Below, in pieces: positions 33,499 to 41,401 of a DNA stretch of 64,000 nucleotides. This DNA is from CBDEGK01 sp965237855 (GTDB taxonomy: Bacteria > Pseudomonadota > Gammaproteobacteria > Pseudomonadales > Halieaceae). Position 1 is the stretch's first letter; the number at the start of each line of letters is the position of its first letter. The position numbers and the translations under genes are program-made. The notes beneath the pieces are model-generated. The model was not told the origin of the DNA, did no database searches, and saw only the letters and a list, made by a program, of their open reading frames with translations. The stretch covers positions 744,001 through 808,000 of the forward strand of contig CBDEGK010000008.1 of NCBI GenBank assembly GCA_965237855.1. Reading direction: 5' to 3'.

Positions 33499-34500
33499 TC
33501 AGCCGCCAGTCATATTCATGAAGCGTACAATGTCGGGTTCAGCGTCGAGGTCGAAATGATGCTGCTCGGGTTTTAGATCCATGGCCCCCACCAGTGCCTG
33601 ACGCAAGTCTTCGTCGTCCGCGGAAGGGTTACGCAGTATCTCACGCAAATCGAGCGAATGCTCGTTACCCAGGCACAGCAGTAGACGACCCTCTACCGTT
33701 ACGCGAACCCGGTTGCAGAGGTGACAGAAATTGTGGCTGTGGGGCGAGATGAAACCGAAGCGGGCCTGGCTGCCTTCAACCCGATAGTAGTGCGAGGGAC
33801 CACCGGTGGATTCCTCCAGACTGGTTAACTGGTAAACCGGCTCCAAAACTTTTCGCACTTCATCGCTGGAGCAAAAGCTGAGTGCGCGGTCATGCTCGTC
33901 AATAAGCCCCAGCGGCATTTCCTCGATGAAGCTCAGATCAACGCCTTTGTCCTGGCTAAAACGGGCCAGGTCGAGAATCTCATCTTCGTTGCGACCCTTG
34001 AGTACCACTGTATTGATTTTAATCCGCTCAAAGCCCGCAGCGATGGCAGCATCGATGCCTGCGAGTACCTGGTTGAGATCACCGGTGCGGGTGATTCGGC
34101 GAAATTTGTCCGGGTCGAGGCTATCCAGGCTGATGTTGATGCGCCTAACCCCAGCCTTTTGCAGCGGGACCGCCAATTTCTGCAGTTGTGAGCCGTTGCT
34201 GGTCAGCGTCAGCTCGTCCAGCTCTGGTATAGCACCCAGTTGGTCAATCAGCGACATCACGTTGTTGCGCACTAAGGGCTCGCCGCCGGTCAGGCGAATT
34301 TTGCGCACGCCGAGGCTGACAAATGCCCGCGCCAGACGCTCAATTTCCTCCAGGCTCAGTACCTCGCTGCGCGGGACAAAGGTCATGTCCTCGGCCATGC
34401 AGTAGATGCAGCGGAAATCACAGCGGTCAGTCACCGAGATGCGCACATAGTCGACGGTGCGCCCGAAGCGGTCGACGAGTTTGTTTGGAAGTTCGCTCAT
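33499..34500 (-). CDS. moaA: GTP 3',8-cyclase (molybdenum cofactor biosynthesis)
   Basis: A radical SAM enzyme of 333 residues that starts molybdopterin synthesis from GTP. The SAM cluster cysteines are Cys27, Cys31 and Cys34 (TDRCDFRCIYCMAE). LTGGEPLVR follows, and the C-terminal cluster is in FCHLCNRVRVT with the third cysteine in LLCLGNE. The C-terminal Gly-Gly needed for activity is present (NMTGG). It is alone here, with no moaBCDE near. It lies 27 bases upstream of MoxR on the same strand, so the two may be co-transcribed. Confidence 0.94.
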   Translation of the reverse strand: MSELPNKLVDRFGRTVDYVRISVTDRCDFRCIYCMAEDMTFVPRSEVLSLEEIERLARAFVSLGVRKIRLTGGEPLVRNNVMSLIDQLGAIPELDELTLTSNGSQLQKLAVPLQKAGVRRINISLDSLDPDKFRRITRTGDLNQVLAGIDAAIAAGFERIKINTVVLKGRNEDEILDLARFSQDKGVDLSFIEEMPLGLIDEHDRALSFCSSDEVRKVLEPVYQLTSLEESTGGPSHYYRVEGSQARFGFISPHSHNFCHLCNRVRVTVEGRLLLCLGNEHSLDLREILRNPSADDEDLRQALVGAMDLKPEQHHFDLDAEPDIVRFMNMTGG

Positions 34501-34572
34501 GACGATGATTTTACTGTGAACTGAGCCCCTCCACTAGTTAAACTGTGTGCCGGAGTGAATTAGGAAATAACA

Positions 34573-35961
34573 ATGATCGCAAAGAGAATGCGGCAAATAG
34601 CCCTGCCGGCGGGTCCAGTGATTGCCGTTTTGGTCGCCCTGGCCCTGCATAGCCAGGGATTTGGCTTTGACGTGGCGGTAACCGCGATGGTCACTGTCTG
34701 GTGTGTACTGTGGTGGGTTTTTGAACCGATCCCGATCCCGGTGACATCCTTGCTACCCCTGGCCCTGTTGCCATTGTTGGGTGTGCTGACGCCGGCACAG
34801 GTCGGACAGGCCTATGGCAGCCCTTTGATCCTGCTGTTGTTGGGCGGTTTCATCCTGTCCAAGGCCATGGAGCACAGCGGCGCCCACCGGCGTATCGCCC
34901 TCAATATGGTGCGGTTGTTTGGCGGCCACAGCGACCGCAGCCTGGTATTCGGGTTTATGGCGGCCTCAGCGTTTCTGAGCATGTGGATCTCGAATACCGC
35001 CACCACCTTGATGTTATTGCCGGTGGCGTTGGCGGTGCTGGAGAAGGTTGAGGGAGAACACCTGTCTGCGCCATTGTTGTTGGGAGTTGCCTATGCCGCC
35101 AGCGTCGGTGGCATCGGCACGCCGATCGGTACACCGCCCAACCTGATTTTTATGCAGGTCTACCAGGAGAACACCGGCACGGCCATCAGTTTCAGCCAGT
35201 GGATGAGTTGGGGTATACCCGTCGTTATTGTACTGGTGCCCGTAATAGCATTGTGGCTGACACGCAACCTCGCCGGCGGTGGCGGTGCGGTATTACCGCA
35301 GGTGGGGGCTTGGCGCTCAGAGGAAAGGCGGGTGATGTGGGTATTTGCTTTTACCGCCCTGGCCTGGATTACCCGCAGCGAGCCTTTCGGTGGCTGGAGC
35401 GGCGCGCTTGGATTGAGCGGCGCCAATGATGCCTCGGTTGCATTGGTGGCGGTGGTGGTGATGTTCCTGGTGCCCAGCGGCCGACGCGATGGGGAGGCAC
35501 TACTGACATGGGAGCGGGCAGTTACTATTCCCTGGGGTGTGTTATTGCTGTTCTCGGGGGGTATATGTCTGGCCAAGGGTTTCGTTAGTTCCGGCCTCAG
35601 TGTCTTAATGGGAGACTGGCTCGCGTCCATGAGCTATTTGCCGATCTGGCTGCTGATTGGATTGATCTGCCTGGTGGTCAGTTTCATGACGGAGACAACT
35701 TCCAATACGGCCAGCACTACCTTGTTGATGCCAATATTGGCTGCCGCGGCATTGGCGGCAGGTATTGCACCGGAGGTGTTGATGGTGCCCGCCGCGATGA
35801 CTGCCAGCTGCGCCTTCATGCTGCCCGTGGCCACGGCGCCTAACAGTGTTGTTTACGGCAGCGGTAAGGTGCCCATAGTGCGGATGGCGCGAGAGGGTTT
35901 CGCCCTCAACCTGCTGGCGGTGGTGATTATCGCGGGGCTCAGTTTCGTGAACCTGGCCTAA
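34573..35961 (+). CDS. SLC13/DASS family anion transporter
   Basis: A 462-residue inner-membrane carrier with about 12 helices. FGGHSDRSLVFGFMAASAFLSMWISNTATTLML carries the first SNT motif; AASVGGIGTPIGTPPN is the family loop; FMTETTSNTASTTLL holds the second SNT motif. Members import sodium with dicarboxylates, citrate or sulfate. Substrate is not deducible. It is divergent from moaA, with 72 bases between. Confidence 0.9.
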   Translation: MIAKRMRQIALPAGPVIAVLVALALHSQGFGFDVAVTAMVTVWCVLWWVFEPIPIPVTSLLPLALLPLLGVLTPAQVGQAYGSPLILLLLGGFILSKAMEHSGAHRRIALNMVRLFGGHSDRSLVFGFMAASAFLSMWISNTATTLMLLPVALAVLEKVEGEHLSAPLLLGVAYAASVGGIGTPIGTPPNLIFMQVYQENTGTAISFSQWMSWGIPVVIVLVPVIALWLTRNLAGGGGAVLPQVGAWRSEERRVMWVFAFTALAWITRSEPFGGWSGALGLSGANDASVALVAVVVMFLVPSGRRDGEALLTWERAVTIPWGVLLLFSGGICLAKGFVSSGLSVLMGDWLASMSYLPIWLLIGLICLVVSFMTETTSNTASTTLLMPILAAAALAAGIAPEVLMVPAAMTASCAFMLPVATAPNSVVYGSGKVPIVRMAREGFALNLLAVVIIAGLSFVNLA

Positions 35962-35984
35962 TCAACCGCGGCACTCCCAGACCA

Positions 35985-36300
35985 TCAGCCGCGGCACACT
36001 GAGGGACGATAACGGTTGGGCATCCCGCCCTGCTTGGTGCAGTCCCAGATTAGCCGGCCGTTTTTCTCGATAGCATTGAATACCAGGATAATGGTGGCGT
36101 CATAGGAACCAAAGCTACCGACATAGATTTTGAAATTGGCGATGCTCCAATCATCCATGCCAGCTTCCCGGTTGCTGATAGGCAAGCGGTGGTTGACCGC
36201 ATAGAAGGCGGAAATGCTGGTCTTGGCCTTGCCGACCAGGTCGAAGTCCTCGCCTACGCTAGAATTTTGGTGTCGTTCTGGGAACTGGTTCTCAATACGG
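35985..36300 (-). pseudogene. Remnant of a type IV pilin (C-terminal domain only)
   Basis: Between the peroxiredoxin stop and 35985 the minus strand reads ENQFPERHQNSSVGEDF, then DLVGKAKTSISAFYAVNHRLPISNREAG, a YVGSFGSYDATIILVF strand pair and a tail IWDCTKQGG...NRYRPSVCRG. The A-K-x-x-x-x-x-F/Y-Y...N..P helix end, the AG turn and the W-x-C...YxPxxCR disulfide loop are those of PilA-type pilins. The prepilin leader and hydrophobic helix are missing and there is no convincing start codon; the frame runs back into the peroxiredoxin gene. I read it as a decayed pilin. A very diverged cytoplasmic protein is the alternative. Confidence 0.55.
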
Positions 36301-36780
36301 CTACAGCAAGGCCATCATGGTCTCCGCGGAACTAACGTCAATGCCGGCGCCGGGTTCTACATTGAGCTGGGAGATTGTGCCGTCCTCTACCAACATGGCG
36401 AAGCGCTGACTGCGGGTGCCGAGACCAAAACCTGAACCATCCAGCTCCAGGCCCAGTGCGCTGGTCAGTTCACCATTGCCATCAGCGAGCATCAGCAGTT
36501 CGGAGGCGTTCTGGACTTCTCCCCAGGCGCCCATCACGAAAGCGTCATTGACCGCCATACAGACGATGGTGTCGACTCCCTGGGCTTTGATTTTGTCCGC
36601 GTTCACAACGTAGCCCGGAAGATGGGTCATGGAGCAGCCGGGGGTGAAAGCGCCAGGCACGGCAAAAAGGAGTACCTTCTTACCACTGAAAATCTCTTCG
36701 GTAGTAATGTCCTGTGGGCCTTCCGCTCCCATAGTTTTTAATGTGCAGCTGAGTACTTTGTCGCCGGCTTGAATGGTCAT
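36301..36780 (-). CDS. Peroxiredoxin, Prx5 family
   Basis: A 159-residue thiol peroxidase with the peroxidatic Cys49 in PGAFTPGCSMTHLPGY, the motif of the Prx5 branch. KIKAQGVDTIVCMAVNDAFVMGAWG and GFGLGTRSQRFAMLVEDG complete the family pattern. A second cysteine is in VCMAVND (about residue 74). It reduces peroxides with thiol donors such as glutathione or glutaredoxin. Complete, with a GGGAGACTAAC leader. The pilin remnant follows at once. Confidence 0.93.
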   Translation of the reverse strand: MTIQAGDKVLSCTLKTMGAEGPQDITTEEIFSGKKVLLFAVPGAFTPGCSMTHLPGYVVNADKIKAQGVDTIVCMAVNDAFVMGAWGEVQNASELLMLADGNGELTSALGLELDGSGFGLGTRSQRFAMLVEDGTISQLNVEPGAGIDVSSAETMMALL

Positions 36781-36888
36781 GTTAGTCTCCCTGATTTAGG
36801 TGAATGGTTTGGGTGGATGATCGAGCGAATTCGCTGGTTGGGGCTCATGTTGTCCCGCGCCTGATTATAAACAGGAACTCGAGCCAGC

Positions 36889-37536
36889 GTGGATATTTTT
36901 ACCAACTGTCCCCTGTGTGATGGCACACAGATCAAGAATTTCCACCGGGATCAGCGGCGTAACTACTTGCGTTGCGCTACCTGTGCGCTGGTCTTCGTAC
37001 CCTCTGAATTCCAGCTGGACGCAGCGGGGGAAAAAGCGGAGTACGATCTGCACCAGAACCGGGTCGAAGACCCAGCTTACCGGCAATTCCTGACGCGCCT
37101 GGCGCGGCCACTACTCGAGCGAATTCCGGCGCTGGGCCGGGGTCTGGAGTTCGGTTGTGGTCCCGGCCCGGCCCTGGCGCGGATGCTGGAGGAGGAGGGG
37201 TACCAGATAAGCCTGTACGACCCGTTCTACTTCCCCAACCGAGATGTATTGGAGAGTGATTACGATTTCATCACGGCGACGGAAGTGGTGGAGCATCTGC
37301 ATCGTCCCGGCGAGGAGTTGGCAATGCTCTGGTCGCTGCTGCGCGATGGCGGCTGGCTGGGGATTATGACCAAGCTGGTGATTGACGTGCAGGCCTTTGA
37401 GCGTTGGCATTATAAGAATGATCCGACCCACGTTTGTTTTTTTAGCCGGACCACCTGGGAGTGGTGGGCTGAGACGCGTGCAGCCCAACTGGAGTTTGTC
37501 GGCAGCGACGTTATCCTGCTGCGCCGCCCTGGATAG
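36889..37536 (+). CDS. Class I SAM-dependent methyltransferase with N-terminal zinc ribbon
   Basis: A 215-residue protein from GTG 36889. A CPLC...CATC zinc ribbon (residues 7-33) precedes a Rossmann methyltransferase domain: GRGLEFGCGPGPALARML is motif I, YDPFYFPN motif II, and ITATEVVEHLHRPGEEL the acidic motif with downstream helix. This 'ribbon + Methyltransf_23' form is common in sugar or lipid modification clusters, but no such cluster is here. Substrate unknown. It converges with the TetR gene, overlapping it by 26 bases. Confidence 0.85.
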   Translation: MDIFTNCPLCDGTQIKNFHRDQRRNYLRCATCALVFVPSEFQLDAAGEKAEYDLHQNRVEDPAYRQFLTRLARPLLERIPALGRGLEFGCGPGPALARMLEEEGYQISLYDPFYFPNRDVLESDYDFITATEVVEHLHRPGEELAMLWSLLRDGGWLGIMTKLVIDVQAFERWHYKNDPTHVCFFSRTTWEWWAETRAAQLEFVGSDVILLRRPG

Positions 37537-38158
37537 TCTGCTGGTAAATCTGCTGTACCTGTTGGTAAAAGTCGCGCTGTTGCTCCCCCAGGTAGGGGGC
37601 GATCATGGTCATTAACTGGTACACCCCCTGGTGAATGGCGAGGGCGGGTGGGCGCTCGTCGCGCAGCAAGTGGTCGTAGTTGATCCAGTACGTGAGCAAC
37701 AGCACCATATTGTCCACCAGGGCATCCACTTCTGCGGCATCGTCATTCACTACAGCCTCTTGCGCAAGGGTAGTCCAGACTGCTTCGATGGCTTCCCGTT
37801 TAAGCTGCAGGATGCGGCGGAATCGTTTTTTTAGTTCCGGGTAGCGTTCCAGTAAATCTGACAGATTGCGATAGAGGAAGCGATAGCTGTACATCTCTTC
37901 GAACACAACGTACAGGTAAAACCAGTTGTCTTCGACGCTCAGAGGTGTATCGATGGGTGCCTTGAGTATTTCCGCCAGGCTCTGTTCAAACTGGTTGAAC
38001 AGTTCGGCAATGATGACGTCCTTGCCCTTGAAGTGGTAGTAGAGATTGCCCGGGCTGATATCCATTTCATTGGCGATATCCACTGTGGTGGTATTGGGCT
38101 CACCCTCCTCATTGAACAACAACAAGCTGGTGTGGATGATGCGATCCCGGGTCTTCAT
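37511..38158 (-). CDS. TetR family transcriptional regulator
   Basis: A 215-residue regulator. The N-terminal helix-turn-helix reads RDRIIHTSLLLFNEEGEPNTTTVDIANEMDISPGNLYYHFKGKD, a standard TetR HTH with LYYHF. The C-terminal domain has YRFLYRNLSDLLERYPELK, typical of the PF13972-type branch. It sits 35 bases after the phasin gene on the same strand, so control of granule or lipid genes is a reasonable guess. Confidence 0.9.
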   Translation of the reverse strand: MKTRDRIIHTSLLLFNEEGEPNTTTVDIANEMDISPGNLYYHFKGKDVIIAELFNQFEQSLAEILKAPIDTPLSVEDNWFYLYVVFEEMYSYRFLYRNLSDLLERYPELKKRFRRILQLKREAIEAVWTTLAQEAVVNDDAAEVDALVDNMVLLLTYWINYDHLLRDERPPALAIHQGVYQLMTMIAPYLGEQQRDFYQQVQQIYQQTIQGGAAG

Positions 38159-38193
38159 GGGAGTAGGCCGGCTCTCGGGCTAGTAGGCAGAGA

Positions 38194-38643
38194 TCAGTTT
38201 TTCTTCTTACGCGCGGGTGCTTTTTTCGCGGCAGCCTTTTTGGCCGGCGCTTTCTTGCCGGCGGCTTTGCGGGCGGGCTTCATCGCCGCGGCAATAGCAT
38301 CGACCTTGGCAGTCAGTGCATCCAGCTTGGCACTAATTTCGGCTATTTCGTCCTGGCGTGGGTTGAGGCTGAGGTTAAAATTTTCGCGCACTTTGCGAAT
38401 CCGCTCTTCGACCGAACTGGTACTGGATTCCCGGGCGCTGGAGATGGTTTCCTTGACCTCGTCTTCGAGGGCTTCGCCTTTCGCCACCAGGTCTTTAAAC
38501 AGGCGCGGTGGCTCCTTGCCTACTTTATCGAGGCGGTCTTGTGCCTGGTCCAGTGCTTTGCCGTAAGCGCCTAGCCCGGCCAGCCAGATATTTTTGGCGA
38601 TTTCACTGGCCTTGTCGGAAACATTGGGTTTGTCGTCACTCAT
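38194..38643 (-). CDS. Phasin family protein with lysine/alanine-rich tail (PhaF/PhaI type)
   Basis: A 149-residue polyhydroxyalkanoate granule-associated protein. ASEIAKNIWLAGLGAYGKALDQAQ at the N-terminus is the PhaI/PhaF phasin signature, followed by LFKDLVAKGEALEDEVKETI and a helical leucine-rich region. The C-terminus is a histone-like AAGKKAPAKKAAAKK tail as in PhaF, which ties granules to DNA. It indicates PHA storage, although phaC is not in the window. The TetR gene follows. Confidence 0.9.
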   Translation of the reverse strand: MSDDKPNVSDKASEIAKNIWLAGLGAYGKALDQAQDRLDKVGKEPPRLFKDLVAKGEALEDEVKETISSARESSTSSVEERIRKVRENFNLSLNPRQDEIAEISAKLDALTAKVDAIAAAMKPARKAAGKKAPAKKAAAKKAPARKKKN

Positions 38644-38688
38644 GCTCTCGTCCTCGCGGTGGCTGCGCTAATGATACACGACTGCCAT

Positions 38689-38739
38689 AAAAAAAAGGGG
38701 GCACGAAGCCCCCGCAAGATTCTGCATTTTGCAATGCAG
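38689..38739 (-). terminator. Tandem hairpins with U-run after the mini-phasin gene
   Basis: On the minus strand, a CTGCATT/AATGCAG hairpin (38739-38722, four-base loop) is followed by GGGGGC/GCCCCC (38713-38697, five-base loop) and then eight Ts (38696-38689). The second is a textbook Rho-independent terminator. It separates the 62-residue gene from the phasin gene, so the phasin must have its own promoter in the 45 bases below or rely on readthrough. Confidence 0.8.
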
Positions 38740-38760
38740 GATAAGTGACCTGGGGAGTAC

Positions 38761-38949
38761 TTAGCGCGGTTGCAACAGTGCTTGCAAGCGCTCGCGAATT
38801 TCCCGCAAGCGCTGGTTGGCGCTGCTATCTTGCAGCCGGCTGAGGGTTTCTGCCTCGACCTGCTCGCCACGACTTACCAAATCCTGGAATACATTTTTCG
38901 CCTTCAGGCGCGATTCATGCAGCTTGCTGCAAAGTGTTGAATTGCTCAT
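38761..38949 (-). CDS. Small phasin-like protein
   Basis: A 62-residue, highly helical protein (MSNSTLCSKLHESRLKAKNV). Its AKNVFQDLVSRGEQVEAETLSRL parallels LFKDLVAKGEALEDEVKETI in the phasin next door, so it looks like a mini-phasin holding just the central helix. The rest (REIRERLQALLQ) is coiled-coil-like. ATG 38949 is chosen; longer in-frame readings run into the divergently placed symporter gene's end. It has its own terminator. Function inferred from the paralogy only. Confidence 0.6.
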   Translation of the reverse strand: MSNSTLCSKLHESRLKAKNVFQDLVSRGEQVEAETLSRLQDSSANQRLREIRERLQALLQPR

Positions 38950-39052
38950 GAGCCAAAGAGTAATGGGAAAAATTAGAAAGGGCATACTAAGATGGTCACT
39001 TTTTGACCATGTGTGCCAAGCCCAGTCGAGCTGGAATTTCCGCTTGTCCCCG

Positions 39053-40288
39053 TTAGCCGTCCCCTGTTTGAGCAGTGCTATCAGTTTTCCCACCAACCCA
39101 GCGATCAACGAACACCGCGGTTGTGATTTGACCCCACAGGTTTACCGCGCTGCGCATCATATCCGGCACGCGATCAATGCCGAGCAGGATGGCCAGGCCG
39201 GCTGTGGGTACACCGATGGTCTCCAGTGCCGGCGCCATCGTAACCACGCCGGAGGATGGCACCGGCGCCACCGTTAATGAAACCAGGAATGTTGCGAAGA
39301 TAGCGGCGCCGATGGCGGCGGCGGGAATAGGCACGTTATATAAGTGTGCCAGGAAGACAATGGCCGCACCCTGGAACAGGGCACTGCCGGGGCGGTACAT
39401 GGAAGCACCCAGGGGAATCAGTATGTCTGCGACCTGCTCCGAGACCCCCAGGTTTTTGGTGGACTCCTCCAGGGATATCGGGATCGCGGCGGCGGTGCTG
39501 GTCGAGGAAAAGGCGATGGACGCGGCGCCGAAGGTGCCGGCCAGGAATCGTCCCGGGCTGATCCTGGCGACAAGATACCAAAGCGGGAAAAACACCCCGA
39601 TCTGAAGGACTACCATGCCGGCAAATACACTGATTATGAAAACCCCAAGGCTGAGCAGCAGGTCCCACCCCAGGTGTGCGGTCACCGGCGCCGCGAGGCC
39701 AAATACACCTATCGGCGCGGTATACAAAATCCACCAGACCAGCTTCATCAGCGCCTGGCTGGCGTCCTCGGCGAGGCCAATGAGGCGGTCTTGGCGGTCC
39801 TGTTCCAGGGTGCCGGTCGCCGCGGCGACCAGGGCCGTGAAAACAATCAGCGGCAGTATTTGGCCGGCGCTGGCGGCGGCAAATGGATTCGATGGCACCA
39901 GGCTTACCAGGAAATCGACAATGCCATTCAGTGGTGGAATTTCGGTGGCATCAGCCGCCGGCATGATAATGGTCGGGGAAAATTGCAGCCCTAGCTTCAT
40001 CACAGCCATGCCGATGACAATCGCTGGAATCAGGGTAATCCAGTAAAAGGCCAGAGTCAGTCCGCCAATGCGTCCCAGTTTTCGCGGATCCCCGAGACTG
40101 GCGACGCTGGTAAATATGATGGTCACGATCAGCGGGATAACCACCATCCTGATAGCATTGATGAAAACCGCGCCGAAGGGTGCAGAACCCATGGCGATAG
40201 ACATCAACCACTCATTGCCGGTAGCGGCCGCGCCGAGTCCGACTGCCAGTCCCAGAATCAAACCTGTGGCTATCGCTAAGTGAAGCAT
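39053..40288 (-). CDS. Dicarboxylate/amino acid:cation symporter (DAACS family)
   Basis: A 411-residue symporter of the GltP/DctA family with 8 helices and two re-entrant loops. Landmarks are FINAIRMVVIPLIVTIIFTSVASLGD, AFSSTSTAAAIPISLEES (the serine-rich HP1 loop), GASMYRPGSALFQGAAIVFLA (where most members have NMDG, here SMYRPG) and the FLVSLTVAPVPSSGVVTMAPALETIGVP HP2 loop. It imports glutamate, aspartate or C4-dicarboxylates with cations. ATG 40288 has GGAGGAACT upstream. Confidence 0.9.
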   Translation of the reverse strand: MLHLAIATGLILGLAVGLGAAATGNEWLMSIAMGSAPFGAVFINAIRMVVIPLIVTIIFTSVASLGDPRKLGRIGGLTLAFYWITLIPAIVIGMAVMKLGLQFSPTIIMPAADATEIPPLNGIVDFLVSLVPSNPFAAASAGQILPLIVFTALVAAATGTLEQDRQDRLIGLAEDASQALMKLVWWILYTAPIGVFGLAAPVTAHLGWDLLLSLGVFIISVFAGMVVLQIGVFFPLWYLVARISPGRFLAGTFGAASIAFSSTSTAAAIPISLEESTKNLGVSEQVADILIPLGASMYRPGSALFQGAAIVFLAHLYNVPIPAAAIGAAIFATFLVSLTVAPVPSSGVVTMAPALETIGVPTAGLAILLGIDRVPDMMRSAVNLWGQITTAVFVDRWVGGKTDSTAQTGDG

Positions 40289-40406
40289 GGAGTTCCTCCT
40301 TTCAAAGACCAATAGTAGTTGATTCCTCGAAAAGTGGGTGCTGAGCTTGTTGCGAAAAGACTCTCGATGGGAGTGCAAGTTTTTGAACTTACCCTCTCCC
40401 TAAGGT

Positions 40407-40436
40407 TTGCCTTCACTAAATTTCCCTGCGTATAGT
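40407..40436 (+). promoter_or_regulatory. Sigma-70-like promoter for the hydrolase gene
   Basis: TTGCCT (40407-40412) and TATAGT (40431-40436), separated by 18 bases, lie 43 bases before the hydrolase ATG in the divergent gap with the symporter. Consensus match is 4/6 and 5/6. This is a sequence-only prediction. Confidence 0.45.
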
Positions 40437-40478
40437 GACGCACGCAAGATTCACGAAAAATAAAACAGAGACCTGCTT

Positions 40479-41267
40479 ATGAGTGCCACTTCGGCCATTC
40501 CCCGCCCCTCCCTGTGGCAATCCGTTATGGAATTTCGCGCCTTGATTGAGGTGATATCGCTGCTGCCGGCCAAGCCCATGCTGAAACTGGCACCGCGTGG
40601 AGATGGCCAGCCGGTGCTGGTCTTTCCAGGCTTCTTCACGGCCGACGGCAGCACGGCTAGATTGCGTAATTATTTGAAAAAGAAGGGTTTTACACCCTAC
40701 GCCTGGGAGCAGGGCAGAAACCCCGGTCTCAGCGAGGAGCTCTACCTCAAGCTGGAGCAGCGGGTGCGGGAGCTGTCTGAGCAGCACGGTTGCAAGATCA
40801 GCCTGGTCGGCTGGAGCCTTGGTGGTATCTATGCCCGGCTGCTGGCCCACAAACTGCCTGAGCATGTGCGCCAGGTTATTACACTGGGCTCGCCCTTCAA
40901 TGTCAGTCAGATGGGCGCTGTCACCGGCGCGGTTGAGCGCCTCTATGAGCGCATGAACCCGAATCAGCAGGATGATCCCCTGTTGGCCCAGGAAAAACTG
41001 TGGAAGCAGCCACCACCGGTACCGTCCACGGCGATCTACAGTGAGGGAGATGGCGTGGCGCACTGGAGTTTCTGCGTTGATCAAGAAGACGAAAACACCG
41101 AGAACCTGCAAATTCCCAGCAGTCACCTGGGGATGACGCACAATCCGTTGGTCCTGTACGCGATCGCCGATCGGCTCGCACAGGAAGAGGGGCAATGGCG
41201 ACCTTTCCGGCTGGTTCGACACCTCCGGGATACCCTGCTGAAGGGGCCACGCAAACGGTTGCACTAA
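40479..41267 (+). CDS. Alpha/beta hydrolase, lipase-like
   Basis: A 262-residue alpha/beta hydrolase. VLVFPGFFTADGS is the oxyanion strand; the nucleophile elbow is GWSLGG (Ser about 111); ITLGSPFN and a C-terminal SSHLGMTHNPLVLYA with the likely catalytic histidine follow. No signal peptide. Relatives are lipase or cutinase-like esterases. A complete gene facing the DAACS gene, with a promoter-like site at 40407-40436. Confidence 0.85.
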   Translation: MSATSAIPRPSLWQSVMEFRALIEVISLLPAKPMLKLAPRGDGQPVLVFPGFFTADGSTARLRNYLKKKGFTPYAWEQGRNPGLSEELYLKLEQRVRELSEQHGCKISLVGWSLGGIYARLLAHKLPEHVRQVITLGSPFNVSQMGAVTGAVERLYERMNPNQQDDPLLAQEKLWKQPPPVPSTAIYSEGDGVAHWSFCVDQEDENTENLQIPSSHLGMTHNPLVLYAIADRLAQEEGQWRPFRLVRHLRDTLLKGPRKRLH

Positions 41268-41401
41268 TCCGCCGGTTTTTTGCCAGCGTACACCGCGCCG
41301 CTACAGCTGTTAGAATCATTGGGTTCACTTCAGGTTAGATTCAGGCGACCTGTCTAGCATGCATGAACTGGCAAGTTTGGAAGAACAGTGTTGGGGTGGT
41401 G

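Noticed and set aside
40416..41264. 282-codon minus-strand frame opposite the hydrolase
   Set aside because: The plus strand encodes a complete alpha/beta hydrolase with GWSLGG. The minus reading has no domain.
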